This document shows positions 1 through 10,800 of a stretch of 64,000 bases of DNA, piece after piece. Position 1 is the first letter of the stretch; each line of letters begins with the position of its first letter. The DNA comes from Erythrobacteraceae bacterium. GTDB taxonomy: Bacteria > Pseudomonadota > Alphaproteobacteria > Sphingomonadales > Sphingomonadaceae. The notes beneath the pieces were generated by a model. That model was not told where the DNA came from. It ran no database searches and saw only the letters and a program-made list of their open reading frames with translations. The translations under genes and the position numbers were made by a program. The stretch is from positions 1-64,000 of the forward strand of contig JAIYAM010000010.1 of the NCBI GenBank assembly GCA_027489065.1. Direction: 5' to 3'.

Positions 1-43
1 TAGGCGCGCTTCCGCTCTTCCTTAGACCGCTTGGAAGAGTTGC

Positions 44-118
44 TCCCCGATAGCTCAGCGGTAGAGTAGGTGACTGTTAATCACTTGGCCGTAGGTTCGA
101 ATCCTACTCGGGGAGCCA
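44..118 (+). tRNA. tRNA-Asn (anticodon GTT)
   Basis: Full cloverleaf. The 7-bp acceptor stem is TCCCCGA paired with TCGGGGA. The D-arm contains AGCTCAGCGGTAGAG, and the anticodon loop CTGTTAA places GTT at 76-78. The T-arm is GGTTCGAATCC, the discriminator base is G, and CCA is encoded at 116-118. The gene converges on the TonB-C domain gene, whose stop lies 11 bases beyond. Confidence 0.97.
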
Positions 119-129
119 TTAATTCCAGT

Positions 130-549
130 TCATTGCCGTGAATAGGTGATCCTGGTGCTCCAAGGCGCCGGCACAGCCTCGCCGTTTTGATCGAGGGCAG
201 GAGTAAAGCGGGCATGCGCGATCAAGCCGCTGCACGCAGCATTGTCTAGAACGGCATGGCCGCTTGAACCGGTCACGACGCAGTCCGCCGCCCGCCCCTC
301 AGCCGTCACCGTCACTCTCAAAGCGACCGTGCCTTCCAAAGCGTCACCCGATGCCGCGGCCGACATGACGTGCAGGATCTTGCGAGCCCACTTCGCCTGA
401 TTGGTGGGCTCGACCCTTCTGGACGGAGCTGCGGCAGGTTGGGGATCGGCTTTAGCAGTTGCGGCGGCTTCCTGCGCACCGGCCGCCACGCCGAAGGTTG
501 GCAGGCTGGCGAGCATGGCCGAGCAAGCCCAAGCGATCATCCGGTTCAT
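130..549 (-). CDS. Secreted TonB C-terminal domain protein
   Basis: 139-aa exported protein. An N-terminal signal peptide (hydrophobic run about residues 4-20, Ala-rich cleavage region near AGA/QEA) is followed by a short Ala/Pro linker and then a TonB_C-type beta domain at about residues 70-136, with GTVALRVTV early and ARFTPALDQNG late. There is no classical transmembrane anchor plus long Pro-rich spacer as in energy-transducing TonB, so it probably acts as a free periplasmic protein and not as the ExbBD-coupled transducer. Domain family is clear; role is unknown. The open frame extends to a TTG at 561 and an ATG at 555; ATG 549 has a GGAA-type ribosome site at better spacing. It stands alone, convergent with tRNA-Asn. 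Confidence 0.8.
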   Translation of the reverse strand: MNRMIAWACSAMLASLPTFGVAAGAQEAAATAKADPQPAAAPSRRVEPTNQAKWARKILHVMSAAASGDALEGTVALRVTVTAEGRAADCVVTGSSGHAVLDNAACSGLIAHARFTPALDQNGEAVPAPWSTRITYSRQ

Positions 550-673
550 GAGCATTTCCAATTTCGGGCTTACGCCGATGCAGTTAGCATAGCATCACCC
601 ACGAAAGACAGGCGTGGTTCGATCGCCCCGAAGTGCCTCTGCTTCAAGGCTCCGTCACCTTGCGCCTGCGTCG

Positions 674-1075
674 CTAGTCCTCGAACGGGAACGGCTCACG
701 GGGACCGAGGTCTTCCTCCGATACCGGCGGGCGTGCCGCATTCCGGCTGAGCCGGGCGTAGAGCGATTTCGTCACCAGGGACTGGACAGTCGCCGACTGC
801 AGCGGCGTGGCGAAGCACAACCCGGCTTTGCCGTCCGACGCCCAGATCACATAGGCGCTGAGCATTTCGAGACCGGTAATCTTGATGCCGTGCATTCGTT
901 CCAGCACCAGATCCTCGCCGGACAGGATCCGGACCATGCATCCCTCTTCCGAGATGTTGGTGATCTTGGCCACATATGACTGGCCGGCCGAGTCCGTGAG
1001 GTCGGCATCGAGTTCGACCCCGCGCCGGAAGGACCATCTTCTGTCCTTCTCCATCTCGTTATCGTTCGCGCTCAT
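674..1075 (-). CDS. PilZ domain protein
   Basis: 133 aa, single PilZ domain. Both c-di-GMP signature elements are visible: RxxxR (R13 to R17 in DRRWSFRRG) and N/DxSxxG (N40-S42-G45 in TNISEEGC), followed by the beta-barrel strands to about residue 105 and an acidic C-terminal tail. PilZ proteins bind cyclic di-GMP and alter motility, exopolysaccharide or other outputs; no specific target is evident here. The open frame extends upstream, but ATG 1075 is preferred because it lies 4 bases after the stop of a tiny DRR-rich ORF, suggesting translational coupling. Confidence 0.85.
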   Translation of the reverse strand: MSANDNEMEKDRRWSFRRGVELDADLTDSAGQSYVAKITNISEEGCMVRILSGEDLVLERMHGIKITGLEMLSAYVIWASDGKAGLCFATPLQSATVQSLVTKSLYARLSRNAARPPVSEEDLGPREPFPFED

Positions 1076-1079
1076 GGGG

Positions 1080-1223
1080 CTATGCGTCGGGCTCGGTCGG
1101 TTTACGCACCTGCGAGCGGCGGTCATTGCCCGATCGCCTTTCCCCGCGCCTGCGGTCCTCGCCGTCAAACGGAAGCTGCGCCTTGCGGCGATCCGATTTT
1201 CTGCGGTCTGCGTCGATTTCCAT
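1080..1223 (-). CDS. Small Arg/Asp-rich (DRR) protein upstream of PilZ gene
   Basis: 47-codon ORF starting at ATG 1223, preceded by an AGGGGG ribosome site. The product is highly charged, with repeated DRR/ERR units (RRKSDRR, DRRRGERR, GNDRR). Such clusters are often seen at the N-termini of PilZ and GGDEF proteins; here they form a separate ORF whose TAG stop is 4 bases before the PilZ start. It may be a co-translated partner or an unneeded leader peptide. No domain recognised. The ribosome site and tight spacing support it; no homology search was possible. Confidence 0.5.
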   Translation of the reverse strand: MEIDADRRKSDRRKAQLPFDGEDRRRGERRSGNDRRSQVRKPTEPDA

Positions 1224-1320
1224 ATGCCCCCTGCTGGTGCTCAGGCGGACAAATTGTCGGATTTGCCATCGCAGGTCGCTTAAACAGGATAGGTTTTTGC
1301 GGCTGTAGGTTCGCCGACGC

Positions 1321-2091
1321 CTAGATGCCGGTGAGCAGTCGCACGCCGACAACCGCCACCAGCAGCGCGGTCATCCAACGGATGTACTTGGGCGGAAGCA
1401 GGCGCGCCGCGAGCAAGCTGCCGATCTGGCCACCGATCACCACGGCAACCAGCAAGGGCAAGGCCGCGCCCAGCGCCTGCCCGAGAAGCCCGGGTCCGTT
1501 CTTGAGCATCTGCCCGGCAAGGCCGAACAGCGAATTCACGAGGATGAACAGGCTCGCAGTTGCGGCTATTCCGCGCGGGGCCTGCCAGCGCACGAGGTGG
1601 AGGAGCGGCGCGAGGAAGATGCCCCCGCCGATTCCCACCAGCCCCGCGAAATAGCCGAGCGGGGCGGCGGTGAGCGGCATGAACCGGGCGAACCGCGTGG
1701 GTTCGTCCCCGCTACCTTCGGCACCTTTCTCGCGCACCGGGATCAGCATGGTAAGCGCGGTCAGCACGAGGCTCGCCCCCAGCAGGGTGAGGAAGGTCGC
1801 CTCCTTAATCGGGGTCAGCCCGCCAAGGAAGCTCGCAGGCGCGCCCAGTGCGACGATCACCAGCGCCTTCTTCCAAGGGGTGATTCCAGCGCGGGCGAAG
1901 CGGATGCTCGACCCGGTCACCACCACGATGTTGCAGGCGAGGCTAACCAGCGGCAGCAGGCGATAATCGAGCCCCGAAAGCGCCAGCAGCGCGGAATAGG
2001 TCGACCCTCCCCCGAAACCGACGCTGGCATAGAGCAGCGCGGTGACGAGAAAGGCGACCGCCAGCACTGCCGGAACCGCCCCGATCATCAT
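1321..2091 (-). CDS. TauE/SafE (TSUP) family membrane permease
   Basis: 256-aa integral membrane protein with about eight hydrophobic segments in two halves. The first half carries the family glycine motif VGFGGGS (about residues 25-31) and the second carries GLVGIGGGIF (about 151-160), the duplicated signature of sulfite exporter TauE/SafE proteins. The family moves sulfite, sulfonates or other small organic anions; the substrate cannot be read from sequence. It begins 23 bases after the secA stop on the same strand, so it is probably co-transcribed. Two adjacent ATGs (2091, 2088) are possible starts. Confidence 0.85.
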   Translation of the reverse strand: MMIGAVPAVLAVAFLVTALLYASVGFGGGSTYSALLALSGLDYRLLPLVSLACNIVVVTGSSIRFARAGITPWKKALVIVALGAPASFLGGLTPIKEATFLTLLGASLVLTALTMLIPVREKGAEGSGDEPTRFARFMPLTAAPLGYFAGLVGIGGGIFLAPLLHLVRWQAPRGIAATASLFILVNSLFGLAGQMLKNGPGLLGQALGAALPLLVAVVIGGQIGSLLAARLLPPKYIRWMTALLVAVVGVRLLTGI

Positions 2092-2114
2092 CGCTCAACC
2101 CCCCGTGGAAGCGA

Positions 2115-4880
2115 TCAGGCGATCGTGCGCGGGCTGAGGGCGCCGTGGCAATGCTTGTACTTGTTGCCGCTGCCGCAGGGGCAAACAGCGTTACGGCTCA
2201 GGCCGAGATTGGCGTAAGGATCGCTTCCCGCCTCGGCCGCGCCGGGGCCGACCTCAGCCATCGGCGAGCCCGCCAGCGAGCCGAACAGTTCGGGGCGCAA
2301 TGCCGAACCGTCACCGTCCGCCGAATCGTCCATGCCGGTGAGCGGATCAATATGTCCCGTCAGGAAGTCGGGGAGCTCAGGCAGGCTGTCCATCTGCGGC
2401 GGCTCGATGCGCAACTCGGCGCGGAACAGGATCTTGGTGACCTCTTCGCGCAGCGCATCGAGCATGGACTCGAACAAGGCGAAGGCTTCCTGCTTGTACT
2501 CGTTGATCGGCTGCTTCTGCGCCATGCCGCGCATCCAGATCACCTGGCGCAGAGCATCGAGGGTCGAAAGGTGCTCCTTCCAGTGATGGTCGAGCTGGCG
2601 CAGCAGCACGTCCTTTTCGACGATCCGCCAGATCGCCGGGTCCGAAGCGGTGATCTTTTCCTCCATCATGCCGTCGGTCAGCGCGCGCAGCTTCTCCTCG
2701 AGGATTTCGGGCTCGACCTCGTCTTCGGCGAGCCATGCATCGAAGGGCGGCTCGATGCCGAAGATCTCCTCGGTGCGGGCCTTAAGACCGGCGATGTCCC
2801 ACTGCTCGGGATAGGAGCCCGGGGGGCACGCGGCGCCGACCATGGCGTTGATCGTGTCGTGGCGCATGTCGAGAACGACGTCATCGACCGCCTCGCTGTC
2901 CATGATCTCGGCGCGCTGTTCGTAGACCACCTTGCGCTGGTCGTTCATCACGTCGTCGTACTGCACGACCTGCTTGCGCATGTCGTAGTTGCGCGCCTCG
3001 ACCTTCTTCTGCGCAGTCTCGATGGCCTTCGACAGCCACTTCGAACCGATCGCCTCGCCGTCAGCGAGGTTGGAGTTCATCATCTTCGAGAACAGCGTGT
3101 CGGGCCCGAAGATGCGCAGCAGGTCATCCTCGAGACACAGGTAGAAGCGCGACAGGCCGGGGTCGCCCTGACGGCCCGAACGGCCGCGCAGCTGGTTGTC
3201 GATCCGGCGGGATTCGTGACGTTCGGTGCCGAGCACGAACAAGCCGCCAGCAGCGCGCACGCGGTCCTTTTCTTCGGCGACCTCGGCCTTGATGCGGGCG
3301 ATTGCCGCATCGCGCTCGGGACCTTCGGGCATGTCGGCGAGCTCGTCGTTGATGCGGAAGTCGACATTGCCGCCGAGCTGGATGTCGGTGCCGCGCCCGG
3401 CCATGTTGGTGGCAATCGTCACTGCGCCATAACGGCCCGCCTGGGCAACGATATGGGCTTCCTGTTCGTGGAAGCGGGCGTTGAGGACGGCGTGCTTGAC
3501 GCCTTCCTTGTCGAGATATTCGCTGAGCAGTTCCGACTTCTCAATCGACACTGTGCCGACCAGCACCGGCTGGCCGATCTCCTGCTTCTCCTTGATCGCC
3601 TTGGCGATGGCCTGGAACTTGTCGGCGGTGTTCTTGTAGAACTCGTCGTCATTGTCGATGCGCGCGACTGGAAGGTTGGTCGGAATTTCGACCACGCCGA
3701 CCTTGTAGATGTCCCAGAACTCGGCCGCTTCGGTCGCGGCAGTGCCGGTCATGCCGGACAGCTTGGGATACATACGGAAGTAGTTCTGGAAGGTGATCGA
3801 GGCGAGCGTCTGGTTCTCGGGCTCGATCTTGACGCCCTCCTTGGCCTCGACCGCCTGGTGCAATCCGTTCGACCAGCGCCGCCCGTCCATCATGCGGCCG
3901 GTGAACTCGTCGATGATGATGATCTTGTCGTCCTTGACGATGTAGTCGGTGTCGCGCTTGCGGCCGAAATTCGCGACCAGCGCCTGATCGAGGTGGTGGA
4001 CGACCTGCGTGTTCTCGACGTCGTAAAGGTTGGTGGTGGCGAGCAGGCCCTTTTCGAGCAACAGCTGTTCGACGCCCTCGAGGCCCTCCTCGGTGAGCTG
4101 CACGCGCTTCACCTTCTCGTCGATGTCGAGCCATTCGACCGGGATCTCGCGCGCCACGAGATCGAGCGCGACGTAGAGGTCGGACTTGTCCTCGGTCGGC
4201 CCGGAGATGATCAGCGGGGTGCGCGCCTCGTCGATCAGGATCGAATCCACCTCGTCGACGATCGCGAAGTTGAACGGCCGCTGCGCCATGGCACTGCGTT
4301 CGTGCTTCATGTTGTCGCGCAGGTAATCGAAGCCGAATTCGTTATTGGTGCCGTAGGTGATGTCGGCGTTGTAGGCGTCGCGCTTGTACTCCTCGGGCAT
4401 GTTGGGAACGATCACGCCCACACTCAGCCCGAGCCAGTTGTACAGCCGCCCCATCTCCGCAGCATCGCGCCGCGCAAGGTAATCGTTGACGGTCACGACG
4501 TGGACGCCCTTGCCCTCGAGCGCGTTGAGATAGACCGCGAGCGTCGCCATCAGGGTCTTGCCCTCGCCGGTGCGCATTTCCGCGATCTCGCCGCGGTGGA
4601 GCACAAGGCCGCCGATCAGCTGGACATCGAAGTGGCGCATCCCGAACACGCGGACGGAAGCCTCGCGCACCGTGGCGAAGGCTTCGGGGAGAATGTCGTC
4701 GAGGCTCGAACCGGCATCGATCAGCCCGCGCAGCTTGGCGGTCTGGCCCTGCAGTTCCTCATCAGAGAGCGCCTGGATCTGCGGTTCGAGCGCATTGATC
4801 TGCGCGACGACCTTGCGCGCGGCCTTGATGTAACGGTCATTGGCGGAGCCGAAGACGGACTTGACGATGGTGTTGAGCAT
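2115..4880 (-). CDS. secA: Preprotein translocase ATPase SecA
   Basis: 921 aa, normal length for alphaproteobacterial SecA. It is the cytoplasmic motor that pushes unfolded preproteins through SecYEG using ATP. Visible parts in order: N-terminal helix ([11 protein letters not shown]), Walker A RTGEGKT at about 103-109, DEAD-like [14 protein letters not shown] at about 209, helicase motif VI region [11 protein letters not shown], and a C-terminal SEC-C zinc element with [14 protein letters not shown], which binds SecB and lipids. A variable acidic linker precedes the zinc element. ATG 4880 gives the standard N-terminus. The TauE/SafE gene follows. Confidence 0.98.
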   Translation of the reverse strand: MLNTIVKSVFGSANDRYIKAARKVVAQINALEPQIQALSDEELQGQTAKLRGLIDAGSSLDDILPEAFATVREASVRVFGMRHFDVQLIGGLVLHRGEIAEMRTGEGKTLMATLAVYLNALEGKGVHVVTVNDYLARRDAAEMGRLYNWLGLSVGVIVPNMPEEYKRDAYNADITYGTNNEFGFDYLRDNMKHERSAMAQRPFNFAIVDEVDSILIDEARTPLIISGPTEDKSDLYVALDLVAREIPVEWLDIDEKVKRVQLTEEGLEGVEQLLLEKGLLATTNLYDVENTQVVHHLDQALVANFGRKRDTDYIVKDDKIIIIDEFTGRMMDGRRWSNGLHQAVEAKEGVKIEPENQTLASITFQNYFRMYPKLSGMTGTAATEAAEFWDIYKVGVVEIPTNLPVARIDNDDEFYKNTADKFQAIAKAIKEKQEIGQPVLVGTVSIEKSELLSEYLDKEGVKHAVLNARFHEQEAHIVAQAGRYGAVTIATNMAGRGTDIQLGGNVDFRINDELADMPEGPERDAAIARIKAEVAEEKDRVRAAGGLFVLGTERHESRRIDNQLRGRSGRQGDPGLSRFYLCLEDDLLRIFGPDTLFSKMMNSNLADGEAIGSKWLSKAIETAQKKVEARNYDMRKQVVQYDDVMNDQRKVVYEQRAEIMDSEAVDDVVLDMRHDTINAMVGAACPPGSYPEQWDIAGLKARTEEIFGIEPPFDAWLAEDEVEPEILEEKLRALTDGMMEEKITASDPAIWRIVEKDVLLRQLDHHWKEHLSTLDALRQVIWMRGMAQKQPINEYKQEAFALFESMLDALREEVTKILFRAELRIEPPQMDSLPELPDFLTGHIDPLTGMDDSADGDGSALRPELFGSLAGSPMAEVGPGAAEAGSDPYANLGLSRNAVCPCGSGNKYKHCHGALSPRTIA

Positions 4881-5003
4881 GGAAAGGGCAACCTTGGATG
4901 GGGCAGCGGCCCGTCAAGGGGCCAGCGAACAGCTTATGGGAATGGCACGCGCGGCACTCAGGCCGGCGCGCGCAAGAACACGATCGGAAATGTCGAAAGG
5001 CGC

Positions 5004-5279
5004 CTATTCGTAGGCGCGTTCGATTCCCATCAGCACCGGCAGTCGCAGCACGCGCGGGGCGGCAGGCGGCGGGCACGGCGTCTCGGCCGCGCGGGTGGCG
5101 CTGATCGTGGAGGGTGCGGGCTGGATGGCGACGCTTTCGCTCTTGTGCGCCTCGTCCCCGCTCGCCGCAGCGATGCTGGAGGAGCAAGCCAGTGCCTCGG
5201 CCAATGACGCCTGCGCCGTGCCGCCCAGAGCGACAAGGCCGGTAAGCAGGGCCAGAAGGGCAAGGAAACGCCGGGTCAT
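5004..5279 (-). CDS. Small exported protein of unknown function
   Basis: 91 aa from ATG 5279 (the open frame is longer, but this start gives a textbook signal peptide: MTRR, then a Leu-rich core and cleavage near AQA/SLA). The mature part is about 65 residues, Ala/Pro-rich, with two cysteines (LACSS and ETPCPPP) that could form a disulfide, and an Arg/Leu-rich C-terminus. No domain recognised. It lies between secA and the divergent argJ, 123 bases upstream of secA on the same strand. Probable gene, modest support. Confidence 0.55.
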   Translation of the reverse strand: MTRRFLALLALLTGLVALGGTAQASLAEALACSSSIAAASGDEAHKSESVAIQPAPSTISATRAAETPCPPPAAPRVLRLPVLMGIERAYE

Positions 5280-5433
5280 CACACGTCCAGATAGAGATTC
5301 TGCGTCAATTCGTCCACAAGCATAGTGCGAATAGCTGTGCGAGAGCTTAATCGTCGGACTTGAGGGCTGCACCAGCAAAGCGCCAAAGCGCGCGATTGCA
5401 GGCCATTGATTTGGCCATTACGGGCCTTGAGCC

Positions 5434-6660
5434 ATGCAGATCGACCCCTCGCCCCTCGCCCGCCCCTTCCCCGCCATGCCGCCGATCGCGGGCGTCACGC
5501 TGCGCGTCGCACGGGCGCGTTACAAGACGTGGGACCGCTGCGACCTGACCTTTGCCGAGCTTGCGGAAGGCACCAGTGTGGCGGGCGTCTTCACCAAGAG
5601 CGCCTGCGCCTCTTCCGAGGTGGAACTCGGGCGCGAGGCGGTGCGGCATGGCCGCGCGCGGGCGCTAATCGTCAATGCGGGCAACTCCAACGCCTTCACC
5701 GGATGGCGCGGCCGCGCCGCGGTGGAGGCGATCCGCGCGCAGGTTTCCGAGGCGCTGTCTTGCGGGCCCGACGAGGTATTCGTGTCCTCCACCGGCGTGA
5801 TCGGCGTGCCGCTCCCGGTCGACAAGGCTCGTGCCGGGATCGAGGCCGCACTGGTGGCCGCGCCCTGTGGCTGGGAGGAGGCCACGAACGCAATCGGCAC
5901 CACCGACACCTTTGCCAAGGGCGCAGGCGCTTCGGCAATGATCGCAAGCACACGCGTGGAGCTTGCCGGGATCATCAAGGGCTCCGGCATGATTGCCCCG
6001 GACATGGCGACGATGCTCGGCTACATCTTCACCGACGCCGACGTTGCCCCTGCCTTCCTCCAGGAGGCGCTGGAGCGCGCCAACGCCGCGACCTTCTCGT
6101 GCATCACGGTGGACGGCGACACCTCGACCAGCGACACGGTGCTGGTCTTCGCCACAGGCAAGGCGGGCAATGACCGGATCGCAAGCTGGGACAGCCCGGG
6201 CGCGGACGCCTTCGCTGCCGCCCTTGCCGATGTGTGCCGCGAGCTTGCGCAACTGGTGGTGCGCGACGGGGAAGGCGCGCGCAAGTTCGTCACGATCCGT
6301 GTGAGCGGTGCGGCAAGCGACGACAGCGCCCGCCGCATAGGCCTCGCCATCGCCAACTCGCCCTTGGTCAAGACCGCCATCGCCGGCGAGGACGCAAACT
6401 GGGGCCGCGTCGTCATGGCGGTCGGCAAGGCTGGCGAGCCAGCGGACCGTGACAAGCTCTCGATCGCCTTCGGCGGCATCTGGACCGCCCGCGAGGGCGT
6501 TCCGGTGGACGACTATGACGAGGCTCCCGTCGCAGCCCATCTCAGGGGTGACGAGGTCGACATCGCGGTCGACCTCGGCCTTGCAGAGGGTCGCGCCACC
6601 GTGTGGACCTGCGATCTGACCCACGGCTACATCGCGATCAACGCGGATTACCGCTCGTGA
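5434..6660 (+). CDS. argJ: Bifunctional glutamate N-acetyltransferase / amino-acid N-acetyltransferase (ornithine acetyltransferase)
   Basis: 408 aa, the usual ArgJ length. It transfers acetyl from N-acetylornithine to glutamate in the cyclic arginine pathway, and may also use acetyl-CoA. The precursor is self-cleaved into two chains at the KGSGMIAPDMATML motif, with Thr193 as the new N-terminal nucleophile. The N-terminus SPLARPFPAMPPIAGVTL and internal VNAGNSNAFTG match the family. Start ATG 5434. The next gene starts within its stop codon (GTGA), so the two are translationally coupled. Confidence 0.97.
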   Translation: MQIDPSPLARPFPAMPPIAGVTLRVARARYKTWDRCDLTFAELAEGTSVAGVFTKSACASSEVELGREAVRHGRARALIVNAGNSNAFTGWRGRAAVEAIRAQVSEALSCGPDEVFVSSTGVIGVPLPVDKARAGIEAALVAAPCGWEEATNAIGTTDTFAKGAGASAMIASTRVELAGIIKGSGMIAPDMATMLGYIFTDADVAPAFLQEALERANAATFSCITVDGDTSTSDTVLVFATGKAGNDRIASWDSPGADAFAAALADVCRELAQLVVRDGEGARKFVTIRVSGAASDDSARRIGLAIANSPLVKTAIAGEDANWGRVVMAVGKAGEPADRDKLSIAFGGIWTAREGVPVDDYDEAPVAAHLRGDEVDIAVDLGLAEGRATVWTCDLTHGYIAINADYRS

Positions 6661-7457
6661 GCCTGTCCGCACTCGACGCCGAAATCCGCGACCTCATGCG
6701 CTTTGCCGCGCAGAAATCGATGCTGCCGCGCTTCCGCAACCTCGCCGCCGGCGAGGTGGAGATGAAGGGCGCCGACGATCCGGTCACCATCGTCGACCGC
6801 GAGATCGAAGCCTTCCTCACCGAGGCGCTGACCAGGCTCGCGCCCGGCGTTGCCGTGGTCGGCGAGGAGGCGGTCCATGCCGACAAGGCAGTGCTCGATC
6901 ACCTCTCGGGCCAATGCTGGATCATCGATCCGCTCGACGGCACGGCCAACTTTGCGGAAGGCAAGGAGCCCTTCGGGATCATCATTGCGCTTGCCGACGC
7001 AGGCGAGGCGGTCGCGGGGTGGATCTACGATCCGAACAAGGACCGCTTCTGCCACGCCCGCCGCGGCGAAGGCGCCTTCGTGAATGGCGAGCGGATCGCG
7101 GCGCGCACCACCGGCCAGCAGCCGCCCGTGACGGCGGTGAGCCGCATCTTCCTGACCCCCGAGCAGTCGGCGATGGTCGATGCGAAGCTCGCAGATCACT
7201 ACACGCTGGTCGACATCCCGCGCTGCGCCGCCGAGCAATACCCGCGCCTCGCGCTGGGCAAGAACGACATCTCGAGCTTCAAGCGCACCCTCGTCTGGGA
7301 TCATGCCGCGGGCGTGTTGTGGCTGAACGAGGCGGGCGGCAAGGCGGCGCGGCTCGACGGCACCGCCTACCGGGTGGACCAGCACGACGCGCCCGGCCTG
7401 GTCGGGGCCTCAAGCCCTGCGATCTGGGACGAATTCGTCGCGCGGGTCCTGGCCTGA
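6657..7457 (+). CDS. Inositol monophosphatase-family phosphatase, probable histidinol-phosphatase
   Basis: 266 aa starting at GTG 6657, overlapping the argJ stop as GTGA. It contains the Mg-dependent FIG superfamily motifs: GEE at 69-71, DPLDGTANF at 91-99 and a C-terminal WDHAAGVLWLNEAGG. Family members dephosphorylate inositol-1-phosphate, histidinol-phosphate or related sugars. The overlap with an amino-acid gene and the resemblance to the HisN type found in many alphaproteobacteria make histidinol-phosphatase the best guess, but substrate is inferred, not shown. No earlier start is credible because it would lie inside argJ. Confidence 0.85.
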   Translation: MSLSALDAEIRDLMRFAAQKSMLPRFRNLAAGEVEMKGADDPVTIVDREIEAFLTEALTRLAPGVAVVGEEAVHADKAVLDHLSGQCWIIDPLDGTANFAEGKEPFGIIIALADAGEAVAGWIYDPNKDRFCHARRGEGAFVNGERIAARTTGQQPPVTAVSRIFLTPEQSAMVDAKLADHYTLVDIPRCAAEQYPRLALGKNDISSFKRTLVWDHAAGVLWLNEAGGKAARLDGTAYRVDQHDAPGLVGASSPAIWDEFVARVLA

Positions 7458-7460
7458 GGC

Positions 7461-7781
7461 TTACAGCTCGCTTTCGAGCCAGGCCTTGAGCTGGCTCTTG
7501 GGCGCCGCACCGAGCTTCCTCGCCACCACTTCGCCGTTCTTGAAGAGCAGCATCAGCGGGATCGACTGCACGCCCATTTGTGCAGCAATATCCGTGTTTT
7601 CCATGATGTCGATCTTCGCGATCTTGACCTGGCCGGCGAGTTCGTCGCTGATCTCTTCAAGCGCGGGCGCGATCATCTTGCACGGCCCGCACCAGTCGGC
7701 CCAGAAGTCCACCAGCACGGGGGTGTCGCTGTCCAGAACGTCGCCCTGGAAGCTCGCATCGGTCACGTTGACGGTCGCCAT
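7461..7781 (-). CDS. trxA: Thioredoxin
   Basis: 106-aa single-domain thioredoxin with active site WADWCGPCK (Cys31, Cys34) and the cis-Pro segment QSIPLM. It reduces cytoplasmic disulfides and supplies electrons to ribonucleotide reductase and peroxiredoxins. It lies 68 bases downstream of addA on the same strand and ends convergently 3 bases from the phosphatase gene. The 68-base gap may hold its own promoter, so operon membership is possible but unproven. Confidence 0.97.
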   Translation of the reverse strand: MATVNVTDASFQGDVLDSDTPVLVDFWADWCGPCKMIAPALEEISDELAGQVKIAKIDIMENTDIAAQMGVQSIPLMLLFKNGEVVARKLGAAPKSQLKAWLESEL

Positions 7782-7849
7782 CTCTATCTCCTTTGCCGGC
7801 GACCATAGGGGTGCCGGTCATGCCAATGCAATCTAGTGCGCGCGGCTTT

Positions 7850-10800
7850 TCACTCAATACGGGGGAGTGACAAGGATTGCTGCGGGGCCTGCAACGCGAT
7901 CTTGTGGGGGTCTAGAGCCACCCTGGGGAGGTCGAACAGCACCGGAGCATGGGTGTAAAGCACCCCTGCGCGTACCTGACGGCCCGGATAGATCGCCTCG
8001 AGCGCAGCCACGTAGGCGGCCATCTGGCGCATGGTGGCAAGCGGAATGTCGGCCGCGCTGGCAGGCGGTCGGCGCGTCGTCTTGAAGTCGATGATCGTGA
8101 TCCGGCCTTCCTCGATCAGCAAGCGGTCCGCCGTCCCCGCCACCACCACGCCATCGACCGTCGCGGCGAGCGGCACTTCGGCGAGCGCATCGGGGGAGAA
8201 GATCGCGGCGAAATCCGGGTGATCGATCACGGCCAGCGCCGCAGCGAGCATTTCCTCGCGCAGGTCCTCGCCCAGATCGCCCGCCTGCCGCGCGAGCCAG
8301 CGCCGCGCCGCCTCCTCGCGCTCGGCTGGGGGCACGTCGGGCAGGCGCTCGAGCAGGGCGTGGATCATCACACCCCGCCGCGCCGCGTGGCGTGCGGCTT
8401 CGGGCGGGAGCGGCGGTTCGCTTCCCTTGTCCTCACCCGCAGAGGACGGCGCGAGCGGGCGCGGGGGGCGCGGTTCGGGTCCGATCGGGGTGATCGCCCA
8501 GGGCGGCAGAACGAATGGCTCCTGCGCGGCTGCGGCGCTGTCCTCGGGTACCAGCGGCTCGGCCCGTTCGCCCCATTCCTTGCGCCACACCCAGACAGGG
8601 TCGGTGATCTCCTCACCCTCGAACAGCGGGGCGAGGCGCGCGTACCAGCTGTCCTCATGCGGCACGCCCTTCTTCGCCTCGTTCTTGTTCAGCGAGCCGC
8701 CGATGAACAGCGCCTCCTCCGCGCGGGTCAGGGCGACGTAGAGCAGCCGCCAGTGTTCCTGCAGCGCGGCGCGCTTCTTCGCCTCGGCAGCCTCGGCGAT
8801 GCGGCCCTTCTTCTCGTCCTTGCCGAGCGGCGGAAGCGGCACCATCCGCTTGCGCGCCAGCACCTCGCCAAGGGGATTGTCCTCGAGGGCAAGGTCCCCC
8901 GGATCACCCGGCGCGCCCGTGGCATCGGCGAGGATCACGATCGGCGCCTGCAAGCCCTTCGAGCCGTGCACCGTCATCACCCGCACCTGCCCGCTTGCGG
9001 AATCGGAATCGCGCTTCAGGTCCCCCGTCCCGGCATCGAACCACGCGATGAACCCGGCAAGGCTGGGCCAGTGCTCCGCCTCGTAAGCGAAGGCGGCGTT
9101 AAGCAGTTCGTCGAGCGGATCGTTGGCCTCTGCCCCCAACCGCGCGACCAGCTTCGCCCTGCCCTGCCATGGCCCGGTGAGCACCCACGCAATCAGCGCC
9201 TGCGGGGTCTGGTAATCGGCGCGGCGGAGGAGATCGCGGAGGCGCTCGGCCGTCTCGGCGACAAAGGCAGGCGCATCCGTGCGGCGCAGGTGCTCCCACA
9301 GCCGCAAATCCCTGTCGCGCGGCACGTAGGCGAGGAGATCGTCCTGCGTCCACCCGATCAGCGGCGAGGCGAGCAGATTGGCGAGGCTGAGATCGTCCTG
9401 CGGCTGCGCGGCGAACCTCAGCGCGGCCATGACGTCCTTCACCGCCAGCGGCGCCCCCAGCCGCAGACGGTCCACCCCCGCCACCGGCACGCCGCGCGCG
9501 TAGAGCTTGGCGACGATCTGCGTTGCCAGCTCCTTCCTCTGGCGCACCAGCACCATGATGTCGCCCGGCCCGGCGTGACGATGCGTGCCCTTGGCGAGCA
9601 CGAAAGGCTCCGTGCCGTTCACCCAGCGCTGCACCTGCTGCGCAATGTGCTCGGCGAGCATCGTGTCGTGACGCGCGAGCCAGCCCTGTTCGGCGTCTTC
9701 GCTCTCGTCTTCCTCGCTCTCGCTGTCGGCCTTGTCCGGCACCACCGGCGGCCACAGGGTGACGAGGCCCGGACGCTCGGCACCCTCATGCGGCGCAGGC
9801 TCACGGTCGAGCCCGAATTCGGCAAACCCCAGCATCCCGATCATGCGGTTGACGAAGTCGAGCACCACCCGCGCCGTGCGGAATGACTGGCCGAGATCGA
9901 GATCGTGCCAGCCCGGCTCGCGGCGGTTGATGCGGCTCTGGCGGATGCCCTCCTGCGCGGCGGTGATGCGCGCATGGACCCGGGCCTTGGCGGCGGCGAA
10001 GTTCTCGGGGCTCGTTCCCTGGAAACCGAAGATCGCCTGCTTGTAATCGCCCACGGTGAAGATGGTGCGCAGCTTGTCGCCGCGGGCACCCTCACCTGCA
10101 AAGAAGTCGTCGATCAGGGCCTCGACGATGTCCCACTGGCTCTGGTTGGTGTCCTGCGCCTCGTCGATGAGGATGTGGTCGAAGTGGCGGTCGAGCTTGT
10201 AGCGGATCCAGTCGGCGGCCTCGGAATTGGCGAGCAGGCTCGCGGCCTTGCGGATCAGATCGCCGAAATCGAGCAGACCTTCGCGGGCCTTGCGTGCCTC
10301 CCACTTGAGCGCGAAGGCGCGGCCAATCTCGAGCGCGGATGTGACGATCTCGGCGCAGGCGAGGAGCGAGCGGCGGTCGTCGCATTCGCGCAGCGCCTCG
10401 GCGACATTGTCTTGGCAGTCGACAAAGCGCGGCTCGTGCGCGGTGGCATGGCGCAGGTTGCCGTTGGGCAGGAGCTTGGCGTTGACGACGGTGCCGATCA
10501 GGCAATCTGTCGCACCAAAGCGCGCCGCGGTGTCGAGCCGCAGCCACCGCTCGATCCCCGCGATCGCGCCCTCGCCGGATGGCTTGCCCCAGGCCCGCAA
10601 GGCATCGCGGATCGTCACCAGCGCGCCGTCGGGGAAGAGTTCGGGATCAAGCGGCTGGCTCACCCAGTCCTCCCCCGCATCGGCAGGCATCCCCAGCGTC
10701 TGCCGCACCCGCGCGCCCATCGGCGATCGCCAGCTGGCCGGCCCTTCCCACAGCTCGTGCGCGTCGGCGGCGCGCATCAGCCAGCCATGCAGGGCCGACG

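Noticed and set aside
14-40. CTCTTCC/GGAAGAG hairpin just before tRNA-Asn
   Set aside because: Only 7 bp with an 11-base loop and no T-tract; at the window edge the context is missing.
2145-5207. Very long open frame on the plus strand opposite secA
   Set aside because: It is a high-GC antisense shadow of a clear secA gene with low-complexity Val/Asp/Leu sequence. Similar shadows lie opposite addA, addB, divL and ahcY.
7905-7916. GGGGTCTAGAG inside addA, like one unit of the 11-bp repeat
   Set aside because: A single unit in coding sequence with no repeat at 11-base spacing.
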